In this document: in pieces, positions 1-5,437 of the stretch
How the letters are laid out: the number at the start of each line of letters is the position of its first letter
Numbering within the stretch: the stretch's first letter is position 1
From: Alphaproteobacteria bacterium
GTDB taxonomy: Bacteria > Pseudomonadota > Alphaproteobacteria > Rs-D84 > NBLK01
Direction of reading: 5' to 3'
DNA: 9,217 bases
NCBI GenBank assembly: GCA_016936785.1
Contig: JAFGXE010000007.1
Coordinates: forward strand, 1 to 9,217
Position numbers and translations under genes: made by a program
The notes under the pieces: generated by a model
Databases searched by the model: none
The model's input: the letters and a program-made list of their open reading frames with translations, nothing else
Told to the model about the DNA's origin: nothing

Positions 1-43
1 ATCATAGAATAATGCGATTTCAAAAAAGATGCAGTTTTTAGAG

Positions 44-1177
44 TTAAAACAAGGTGTTATATATTTTATATATTTGAGGAAGAATCCTGAGAATTTCATA
101 ATCTTTTGAAAATGTTTTGGCTTTAGAAATAACTTTTTCCCGTTCGGAATCGGAAATATTTAAACCCCAAGAAAGAGCATGCGTGAGGCTTTCGATATTT
201 TCTGGTAAAAAGAGATGTCCCGTCTCTCGTGTTTCAACGAAGTCATTTGCTCCTTCTACAGCTGGAAGAATAACAGGTCGACCCATTGTTTGTGCTTGCA
301 ATGCAATTCGTGCAAAAGACGAAGACGAGGTGCAGATGATAAGGTCACTGAGTTTATACATAAGTGGTTCATCGTCTTCAGGAAGAACAATTGAAAGGTT
401 TTTATAAATTTTCAATTCTTTTGCACGTTTATCAATACGATGTCGCAGAACAGAATTTGTTTGAGCCCAATTTCGAACCATCAAAATACAAAATTGTCGA
501 TGAGGGAGGCGTGCAATTGCTTCTAAAAAGAAAATATCACTCGCTTCAGATTCTTCACTAACATTAAGAATAATAGGAAGTCCATCTGGGATGTTCCATT
601 TCTCCGTCAAAGAGATAAGGCGTTCCGCTGAAATGTTTTCTGAAGAAAAGTGATGACTATCTACCCACCGTGGAATATGAAAAACTTTTTGGGGATCAAC
701 CTCCGGTAAATCTTGAATAATCTTTTGAACATGTGGAAAAGAGGTTATTATCTTATCTGCACGAAGTAGTCCCTTTATCTTTTTCCGTTCCAACCAGGAT
801 TTCTTTATAGAATTCAATCCATACTCATAATGCACTGTCGAAACATAGGGAACGCCTGTCTTTTTATGAACAAGATAAGCGAGCCACCCAGCAATACGAG
901 AATGCGCATGTATGACATTAATTTGATATTTTTCAATTGCTTCATAAATACTTGATAATGTTGAAAGAAGTGATAAAGGTTGGATTGAATGAACCGGCGC
1001 CTGTATATGTGTAATTCCATAGCGACGCAATCGAAGTGTTTCATAGCCACCCGCAGAGATGACAACGGAAAGCGTTTCTTTTTTTTGCATAAATTGACAA
1101 ACATCAAGTATGTAATCGCTAATTTCGCCACGTTCCATGTCCGAGGCTAAGAAAAGAATGCGTTTTTTAGTATTCAT
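44..1177 (-). CDS. GT4-like (GT-B fold) glycosyltransferase with eroded catalytic motifs
   Basis: The product is 377 aa, a normal length for a two-domain GT-B glycosyltransferase of family GT4. The N-terminal acceptor domain has the family-like stretches MERGEISDYILDV (residues 14-26) and HAHSRIAGWLAYL (90-102). The C-terminal donor domain ends in QAQTMGRPVI (294-303) and ETGHLFLP (318-325). I chose the ATG at 1177 because its A lies in an ATGA overlap with the TGA stop of the upstream lipoprotein gene, which suggests translational coupling; an ATG 14 codons further upstream lies inside that gene. Residues that normally bind the nucleotide-sugar diphosphate are replaced: the Arg/Lys pair aligns with Ser207/Ala212, and the two Glu of the EX7E motif align with Ser286 and Gln294. 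It may therefore be inactive or altered. The acceptor cannot be told from sequence. A cytoplasmic or membrane-peripheral role in envelope glycan synthesis is the family expectation. Confidence 0.8.
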   Translation of the reverse strand: MNTKKRILFLASDMERGEISDYILDVCQFMQKKETLSVVISAGGYETLRLRRYGITHIQAPVHSIQPLSLLSTLSSIYEAIEKYQINVIHAHSRIAGWLAYLVHKKTGVPYVSTVHYEYGLNSIKKSWLERKKIKGLLRADKIITSFPHVQKIIQDLPEVDPQKVFHIPRWVDSHHFSSENISAERLISLTEKWNIPDGLPIILNVSEESEASDIFFLEAIARLPHRQFCILMVRNWAQTNSVLRHRIDKRAKELKIYKNLSIVLPEDDEPLMYKLSDLIICTSSSSFARIALQAQTMGRPVILPAVEGANDFVETRETGHLFLPENIESLTHALSWGLNISDSEREKVISKAKTFSKDYEILRILPQIYKIYNTLF

Positions 1178-1560
1178 CTTGAGTACCCAATCAGCAAATA
1201 TCCTTTGCGAATCATACATCTCCGGTAACTGTTTGGTGAGTCATATCCTCCTTGAGATGGTATTGATAGTGAAATTCGCTGTCCTGTTTCACCATATTGA
1301 CGTGACTCAAAGGTTGCCCAAAGCGAGTCCCACTTAGCAATAGTATACGGTTTGTTTGGTAAAAGAAATTTTTGAATGCGATTAGGGCGTGTTGCACGTT
1401 CAGGCGCACCTAAACAGTGTTTATGGTCTCGAACGAATTGACTCATTGTCACTGTTTCATTTTCCCAATGGAAAACGTCAGCATCATCAAGAGATCCTTC
1501 TTGAAATCCCCAGCATCCGCATAAAAACAAACTCAAAATGAGTATCAATCTTCCCTTCAT
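1174..1560 (-). CDS. Small secreted lipoprotein, function unknown
   Basis: The 128-aa product begins MKGR, followed by a hydrophobic stretch (residues 5-13) and a lipobox LCGC at 13-16, so Cys16 would be lipidated after signal peptidase II cleavage. The mature part is about 112 aa with no domain I recognise. It holds two cysteines, Cys49 in DHKHCLG and Cys115 in YRRCMIRKGY. The C-terminal CM-x2-KGY pattern resembles the end of many small alphaproteobacterial lipoproteins, and the cysteines could form a disulphide in the periplasm. It is the first gene of a leftward pair with the glycosyltransferase, overlapping it by 4 nt. There is no Shine-Dalgarno upstream, but a TATAAT box lies 7 nt before the ATG, so the mRNA may be leaderless. 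It is the only intact gene in the window that ends in TGA. Confidence 0.8.
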   Translation of the reverse strand: MKGRLILILSLFLCGCWGFQEGSLDDADVFHWENETVTMSQFVRDHKHCLGAPERATRPNRIQKFLLPNKPYTIAKWDSLWATFESRQYGETGQRISLSIPSQGGYDSPNSYRRCMIRKGYLLIGYSR

Positions 1561-1567
1561 GAGACGA

Positions 1568-1596
1568 ATTATAAGGATTCCGAGAATGAATGCAAA
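1568..1596 (-). promoter_or_regulatory. Sigma-70-type promoter of the lipoprotein/glycosyltransferase pair, likely leaderless
   Basis: On the minus strand TTTGCA (1591-1596, 4 of 6 matches to the -35 consensus) and a perfect TATAAT (1568-1573) are separated by 17 nt. Only 7 nt lie between the -10 box and the ATG at 1560, so the predicted transcription start falls at or one base before the start codon. No ribosome binding site is present. Confidence 0.55.
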
Positions 1597-1612
1597 GAAA
1601 AAATTAAGATAC

Positions 1613-1641
1613 TTGTCTTTTTATTTTTTATTCGGCATGAT
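1613..1641 (+). promoter_or_regulatory. Possible weak promoter of sufC-queH
   Basis: TTGTCT (1613-1618) and CATGAT (1636-1641) lie 17 nt apart, each matching 4 of 6 consensus bases, about 30 nt upstream of the sufC start. It sits in the 111-nt divergent spacer shared with the lipoprotein promoter. The match is weak and rests on spacing only. Confidence 0.3.
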
Positions 1642-1671
1642 CGTAGAAATGCAAAAAAGGATGATTTTAAA

Positions 1672-2403
1672 ATGCTTAAAATACAAAATCTAAAAGTCAC
1701 AGTTAAAGACAAAACAATTGTTCAGAATGCATCCATTCATGTGCCTCCGGGTGAAATTCACCTCTTGTTAGGGAAAAATGGTTCGGGAAAAAGTTCTTTA
1801 TCTATGGGAATAGTTGGACATCCTGATTATAATGTCACGCATGGTAGTATTTTTATTCAAGGTAAAGATATGACGAACTCTTTACCAGAAGAACGGACAC
1901 GAGAAGGGCTTTTTATGAGCTTCCAAAACCCGCCTGCAATTGAAGGGTTAAGTGTGGTTCAGCTTATAAAAACAGCAACAAATAACTTGCGGGAAAAACA
2001 AAATAAAGCACCGCTTTCTGCACCAGAGTTTTTTCAAAAATTGACGCAGTATCAATCTGATATAGGAATTGAACAATCGTTACTAATGCGTTCATTAAAC
2101 GTTGGTTTTTCTGGTGGAGAAAAGAAGAAAATTGAACTTCTCCAAATGAAATTTCTTGTGCCAAAAATTGCAATTTTAGATGAGCCAGATTCTGGGGTGG
2201 ATGTGAACACAAAACGCGTTATTGCTCAAACTGTCAATCAGTTAAAAGAAAGTGAAAAAATGAGCTTTTTGATCGTGACGCATACATTCGATTTCGCGCG
2301 AGAACTAAAAGCTGATAAAATCCACATTATGCAAAATGGAGAAATTACAGAGTCTGGAGACAGACTTCTTCTTGAAAAAATAGAAAAAGATGGATTTGAA
2401 TAA
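1672..2403 (+). CDS. sufC: Fe-S cluster assembly ATPase SufC
   Basis: The 243-aa ABC-type ATPase has every nucleotide-binding motif in order: Walker A GKNGSGKSS (34-42), Q-loop Gln85 in FQNPPAIEG, signature FSGGEKKK (146-153), Walker B IAILDE (Asp170, Glu171), DSGVDV D-loop, and H-loop His204. The MGIVGHPDY segment, the FQNPP Q-loop and the LQM that follows the signature are typical of SufC rather than of transporter ATPases. SufC powers the cytoplasmic SufBCD scaffold that builds [Fe-S] clusters. AAGGA at 1657-1661 lies 10 nt before the ATG. No sufB, sufD, sufS or sufE is nearby, which is unusual because these genes normally cluster. The 3' end overlaps queH by 14 nt. The DEPDSGVDV stretch differs from the DESDSGLD of E. 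coli SufC and may indicate another lineage. Confidence 0.93.
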   Translation: MLKIQNLKVTVKDKTIVQNASIHVPPGEIHLLLGKNGSGKSSLSMGIVGHPDYNVTHGSIFIQGKDMTNSLPEERTREGLFMSFQNPPAIEGLSVVQLIKTATNNLREKQNKAPLSAPEFFQKLTQYQSDIGIEQSLLMRSLNVGFSGGEKKKIELLQMKFLVPKIAILDEPDSGVDVNTKRVIAQTVNQLKESEKMSFLIVTHTFDFARELKADKIHIMQNGEITESGDRLLLEKIEKDGFE

Positions 2404-2986
2404 GTTGCATTTTAAAAATTTCTTGCCTCAATTGAAAGAGGAGGGTATCCTTTTACATACATGTTGTGCACCCTGTGCCGTGGAAGCAGTTGAACGATTA
2501 AAAGAGAATAATATTCAAACAAATCTCTATTTTTACAATCCAAATATTTTTGATAAAGAAGAATATCTTAAACGCTTAGGTGAAGTAAAAAGATTAGCTA
2601 CTTTTTACAACTTAGATCTCGTGGAAGATATCTATGATCCTGAAAGCTTTTTGTGTCAATCAAAAGGGCTAGAACAAGAACCTGAGCGCGGGAAAAGATG
2701 TTTTAATTGCTTCAAAATGAGATTGGAAAAACTCCGTGCTTATGCACAAGACAACAAATTTAGATACACAACCTCTGTTCTCGGCGTTTCTCGATGGAAA
2801 GATTTTGACCAAACTGTCCATGCGAGCGTTGTGGCTTTTTTGGGAAGTACCGGAACAGAATATTTACCCATTAATTGGCGAAAAGGAGGATCAGAACTTC
2901 GACGACAAGACTTAATTAAAGAACAAAAGATTTATACGCAAAGTTTTTGCGGGTGTCCTTTTTCAAAAAAAATAACTGAGATTTAA
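2390..2986 (+). CDS. queH: Epoxyqueuosine reductase QueH
   Basis: The 198-aa protein matches the QueH (formerly DUF208) family, which performs the last step of queuosine synthesis: reduction of epoxyqueuosine to queuosine at the wobble position of tRNAs with GUN anticodons. It is the non-homologous substitute for the cobalamin-dependent QueG. The expected cysteine sets are present: HTCCAPC (Cys25, 26, 29), RCFNC (Cys104, 107) and FCGC (Cys187, 189). These are known in the family to hold an Fe-S cluster with a nearby iron and to supply redox cysteines. YFYNPNI (47-53) and TTSVLGVSRWKD (127-138) are further family blocks. The ATG at 2390 lies inside the sufC end, so expression is probably coupled. 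The stop codon sits in a hairpin. No other queuosine genes are in the window. Confidence 0.93.
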   Translation: MDLNKLHFKNFLPQLKEEGILLHTCCAPCAVEAVERLKENNIQTNLYFYNPNIFDKEEYLKRLGEVKRLATFYNLDLVEDIYDPESFLCQSKGLEQEPERGKRCFNCFKMRLEKLRAYAQDNKFRYTTSVLGVSRWKDFDQTVHASVVAFLGSTGTEYLPINWRKGGSELRRQDLIKEQKIYTQSFCGCPFSKKITEI

Positions 2987-2992
2987 TCTCAG
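2976..2992 (-). terminator. Hairpin over the queH stop, intrinsic-terminator-like on the minus strand
   Basis: CTGAGAT (2976-2982) pairs perfectly with ATCTCAG (2986-2992) around a 3-nt loop. On the minus strand the hairpin is followed by TTA and then a run of eight T, a standard intrinsic terminator layout although AT-rich. On the plus strand no T run follows, so it is a poor terminator for queH itself. Confidence 0.4.
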
Positions 2993-3042
2993 CAAGGTAT
3001 TCTATCTTTATGAAGTATAGTAAAAAACATATGTTTTAGCAT

Positions 3043-3068
3043 AGGTGATGATCCTAGGATCTTCACCT
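3043..3068. repeat. 26-nt inverted repeat between queH and rpsA
   Basis: AGGTGA (3043-3048) pairs with TCACCT (3063-3068), and GATCC (3050-3054) with GGATC (3057-3061), with a single T-T mismatch. Neither strand has a T run after it. It could be a factor-independent 3' end for queH mRNA, an operator about 55 nt upstream of the rpsA -35 box, or an RNA-stabilising hairpin. The sequence does not decide between these. Confidence 0.5.
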
Positions 3069-3124
3069 GATAAAAAACAACACAGAAGAGGAAAACAACG
3101 TTTATTTGGTGTCTACTTTTTAAG

Positions 3125-3153
3125 TTGACCTTAAGGATATTTTTATTTATAAT
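3125..3153 (+). promoter_or_regulatory. Strong sigma-70 promoter of rpsA
   Basis: TTGACC (3125-3130, 5 of 6) and TATAAT (3148-3153, 6 of 6) are separated by exactly 17 nt. This is the best promoter in the window and fits a highly expressed ribosomal protein gene. The predicted start near 3160 leaves a leader of just under 100 nt. Confidence 0.8.
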
Positions 3154-3210
3154 GTGCTTGCTTTGACAAAGGGTGTGCTTTTCAAAGTCGATTGCAATAA
3201 TCACACAAGA

Positions 3211-3233
3211 CTTGATACATTCTCTGTATTGAG
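3211..3233 (+). promoter_or_regulatory. Hairpin in the rpsA leader, possible autoregulatory element
   Basis: CTTGATACA (3211-3219) pairs with TGTATTGAG (3225-3233) through 9 pairs, two of them G-U, around a TTCTC loop. It ends 23 nt before the rpsA ATG. The leader has no Shine-Dalgarno sequence. In E. coli rpsA also lacks a good Shine-Dalgarno, has a structured leader, and is repressed by free S1. The analogy is an inference. Confidence 0.4.
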
Positions 3234-3256
3234 CAAATTTTAAGCTGAAATCAAAT

Positions 3257-4927
3257 ATGTCAGAAGAAAAATTTATGATGGACGATACGTCCTTTGAATC
3301 TTTGCTCGATAAAGCAAATTTAAATCCTCGAGAAGGTTTTCTCACAAAAGCAACTGTTTTGAATGTTGAAAAAGAATTCATTCATGCAGACGTTGGTCTA
3401 AAAACAGAAGCACTCATTCCAACACGTGAATTTGGTGGAGATGAAGTAAAAATTGGAGACATTATTGATGTCTACATTGAACGGTATGAAGGGCCTCAAG
3501 GTAAAGTTATCGCATCGCGACTCAAGGCACGTCGTGAAAAAGCATGGACATTGTTGGAAGAAAAAGTTGCTAATAACGAAACCGTTGAAGGATCAGTTGT
3601 TGAACATGTTCGCGGTGGATTTATTGTCGATCTTTATGGCGTATCGGCCTTCCTTCCTGGCTCTCAAGCTGGAACACGCTTAGGTGAAAAAATTGATATA
3701 CCAACACCAAAGCAAGAATTCAAAGTACTCAAAATGGATCATTCACGTTCAAATGTGATTGTTTCTCGTCGGGCTCTTCTTGAAGAAGCAGAACGTGGTA
3801 AACGTGAAGAATTTATGCGCAATATTCAAATTGGAACAATCGCTAAAGGTCTTGTAAAAAATATTACAGACTATGGTGCGTTTGTTGATATTGGTGGAAT
3901 GGATGGATTGCTTCATGTGACAGATATGTCATGGAACCGCATTTCTAATCCACGGGATTTCCTTAAAGTGAATCAAGAAATTGATGTCAAAATTATTGAT
4001 TTCAACCCAGAAACACAACGTATCTCACTTGGAGTAAAGCAACTTTCTGAAGATCCTTGGGCAGGAAAACTAGATGAGCTTTCCGTCGGACAACGCCTTA
4101 AAGGAAAAATTTCAAATATTACAGACTATGGTGCGTTTGTTGAACTTGAGAACGGAATTGAAGGACTTATCCACGTTTCAGAAATGAGTTGGACAAAGAA
4201 AAACATTCATCCAAGTAAAATCATTGAAGTTGGACAAGAAGTCGAAATTCAAGTTCTTGAAGTTGATTCAGAAAAACGTCGTCTTTCTTTCGGTTTGAAA
4301 CAATGCCTTGAAAACCCATGGGTAAAATTCGCTCAAGAACATAAAGATGGTGAAATTATTAATTCTGAAGTGAAGAACATTACAGAATTTGGTCTTTTCA
4401 TTGGATTAGATTCTGAGATTGACGGTATGATTCATATTGGAGATCTTGATTGGGATCAACCAGGTGAGGACGTAATCAAAAGCTATAAAGTTGGTGATAA
4501 AGTTCAAGCAAAAATCATTGATATTCAACCAGAAAAAGAACGTGTGTCTTTGAGTATTAAACATGTAAAAGAAGATCGCAAAGAAGTACGCATTGATCGC
4601 AATGCAGTTGTTTCTGGCGAAATTATTGAAATCAAAGAAGACGGTATTGTTGTTGATATTGAGGGTGCAAAAGGATTTGTTTCTAAAATGGATCTTGCTG
4701 AGGAAAAATCGGAATGCCAACCAAACAATTTTAAGGTTGGGGCAAAGATTACAGCTAAATCACTTGGATCAAAAACACGCGATGGTATGATGAAATTATC
4801 AATCAAAGCGCATGATCTTCACGAGCAAAAGAAAATTATGAAAGAATATAGCCAACCTGAATCAGGCGCTGTTCTAAAAAATATTCTTGGAGACGCTTTC
4901 GAAGAAGCACAAAAAGAAAAGAAGTAG
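3257..4927 (+). CDS. rpsA: 30S ribosomal protein S1
   Basis: The 556-aa protein has six S1 (OB-fold) RNA-binding repeats at roughly residues 28-91, 108-172, 192-262, 277-347, 364-435 and 449-516, the layout and length usual for proteobacterial S1. Repeats 3 and 4 are the best preserved (NITDYGAFV in both, with GLLHVTDMSW and GLIHVSEMSW). Repeats 1 and 2 are diverged, as expected for the ribosome-binding part. The tail SGAVLKNILGDAFEEAQ resembles alphaproteobacterial S1. S1 docks on the 30S subunit and helps load and unfold mRNA, chiefly for messages with weak Shine-Dalgarno sequences. The ATG at 3257 has no ribosome binding site; the in-frame ATG at 3275 (Met7) has AGAAG upstream and is a possible alternative start. 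The gene has its own promoter and terminator. The cmk gene, often its upstream neighbour, is absent. Confidence 0.97.
   Translation: MSEEKFMMDDTSFESLLDKANLNPREGFLTKATVLNVEKEFIHADVGLKTEALIPTREFGGDEVKIGDIIDVYIERYEGPQGKVIASRLKARREKAWTLLEEKVANNETVEGSVVEHVRGGFIVDLYGVSAFLPGSQAGTRLGEKIDIPTPKQEFKVLKMDHSRSNVIVSRRALLEEAERGKREEFMRNIQIGTIAKGLVKNITDYGAFVDIGGMDGLLHVTDMSWNRISNPRDFLKVNQEIDVKIIDFNPETQRISLGVKQLSEDPWAGKLDELSVGQRLKGKISNITDYGAFVELENGIEGLIHVSEMSWTKKNIHPSKIIEVGQEVEIQVLEVDSEKRRLSFGLKQCLENPWVKFAQEHKDGEIINSEVKNITEFGLFIGLDSEIDGMIHIGDLDWDQPGEDVIKSYKVGDKVQAKIIDIQPEKERVSLSIKHVKEDRKEVRIDRNAVVSGEIIEIKEDGIVVDIEGAKGFVSKMDLAEEKSECQPNNFKVGAKITAKSLGSKTRDGMMKLSIKAHDLHEQKKIMKEYSQPESGAVLKNILGDAFEEAQKEKK
3859..4143 (+). 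repeat. rpsA: Identical 30-nt direct repeats within rpsA (3859-3888 and 4114-4143)
   Basis: The same 30 nt, encoding the NITDYGAFV segment, occurs at the start of S1 repeats 3 and 4, exactly 255 nt (85 codons) apart. Identity at the DNA level, including synonymous positions, goes beyond protein constraint and suggests gene conversion or chance conservation of codons between the repeats. Confidence 0.9.
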
Positions 4928-4955
4928 TTCTTTTTACTATTATTTTAAATTAAAC

Positions 4956-4986
4956 AAAGATCCCTTTGAAATTCAAAGGGATCTTT
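4956..4986 (+). terminator. Intrinsic terminator of rpsA
   Basis: A 15-nt arm (4956-4970, core GATCCCTTTGAA) is perfectly complementary to 4972-4986, giving a long stem with a small loop, followed by a T/A-rich stretch beginning TATATT. It starts 29 nt after the rpsA stop. The stem is symmetric and could also stop leftward transcription from the cysS-ftsH operon. Confidence 0.85.
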
Positions 4987-5201
4987 ATATTAAGAGGCCT
5001 TCTGTTACCCCGAAAGAGCTTGAGCACGAGTTATTCAGTGAAAAATGACCAAGGGGGGGAGGAGGAGATGCCAAATTCCGCGTCGTATTTCATTCCTCTG
5101 TTGGCGATGTCACATAATTTGTCATCCTCGCGCAAGCAGGGATTCACCTCCTTATGTATCATCTTAATTAAATGAAAAATATGGAAAAATGAAAACAGGT
5201 T
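4987..5201. other. Non-coding spacer with G-rich purine tract and REP-like hairpin
   Basis: No convincing gene lies here. The part from about 4990 to 5160 looks richer in GC than its surroundings. It contains a polypurine run (5051-5067, seven G followed by AGGAGGAG) and a hairpin listed separately. An open frame covers the stretch on the plus strand, but its predicted peptide has low-complexity composition and no family features, and it begins inside the rpsA terminator. The last 40 nt, to 5201, are plain AT-rich sequence. Confidence 0.5.
5121..5145. repeat. Degenerate REP-like palindromic element
   Basis: ATCCTCGC (5124-5131) and GCAGGGAT (5136-5143) form an 8-pair stem, with one C-A mismatch and one T-G wobble, around a GCAA loop. 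The wording GTCATCCTCGCGCAAGCAGG closely follows the GTCATCCCCGCG-AAGCGGGGAT type of dispersed hairpin common in proteobacterial genomes. The mismatches suggest an old copy. Only one copy is in the window, so its repeat nature is inferred. Confidence 0.45.
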
Positions 5202-5437
5202 TTATGATTTAGAGTGCGTGTATTTAAACTTAAGATACAAAGTGAACATTGTATTCGTGATATAAATTCTTTAAAAATCCCATACAGAACTCAAAGAGAG
5301 CAATTGACGATCGTAATCAACAATGTGAGCAAGGAAAGGTCTTCTACAGATTTAGTCTGAATCATCTTTATTGTCTGAGGCAAAAAGATTGAGACTGCAA
5401 AAGCTCCAGCGATATAACCGAGTATTTCAATATTCAT
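5202..5437 (-). pseudogene. SemiSWEET / PQ-loop sugar transporter, disrupted
   Basis: Translation from the ATG at 5437 gives an N-terminal half typical of SemiSWEET transporters: helix 1 with LGYIAGAFAVSIFLPQ, the Pro20-Gln21 PQ motif, TKSVEDLS, then helix 2. Codon 49 is TGA (5291-5293) exactly where the family has Trp in the LW-x-LYGI block; VLYGIFKEF follows in the same frame. Near 5264 the reading shifts, and the other frame continues with ITNT and YLKFKY, the usual end of helix 3 and the tail, up to a TAA at 5202-5204. Intact relatives are about 85-95 aa and dimerise to move sugars across the inner membrane. Here there is one nonsense codon and one frameshift with probable loss of a few codons. 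The ATG directly follows the ftsH stop, so it was the third gene of that operon. Confidence 0.8.

Noticed and set aside
2989..3381. 130-aa open frame on the minus strand across the rpsA leader
   Set aside because: It lies antisense to the rpsA promoter and gene start, has no recognisable domain or ribosome binding site, and reads as AT-rich chance translation.
5141..5155. GGATTCACCTCCTTA resembling the 3' end of 16S rRNA
   Set aside because: Only about 14 nt resemble the 16S tail, with an extra T, and the upstream sequence is not rRNA. It is explained by the edge of the REP-like element or by chance.
4966..5175. 69-aa plus-strand open frame, or a shorter one from the ATG at 5068 behind AGGAGGAG
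   Set aside because: The strong Shine-Dalgarno-like run is part of a polypurine tract; the peptide has no family features and runs through the REP-like hairpin, and the longer version starts inside the rpsA terminator.
5180..5205. Short AAAAC-CT-GTTTT hairpin on the minus strand as terminator of the ftsH operon
   Set aside because: The stem is only 5 weak pairs with a 2-nt loop, too weak to call; the symmetric hairpin at 4956-4986 is the better candidate.
5291..5293. TGA in the SemiSWEET gene read as Trp (alternative genetic code)
   Set aside because: The TGA sits at a conserved Trp, and only one intact gene here ends in TGA (reading through it would add just 9 residues), so recoding was worth considering. 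But the roughly 30 Trp codons in the intact genes are all TGG and none is TGA, which would be very unlikely in an AT-rich genome with recoded TGA. The gene also carries a separate frameshift.
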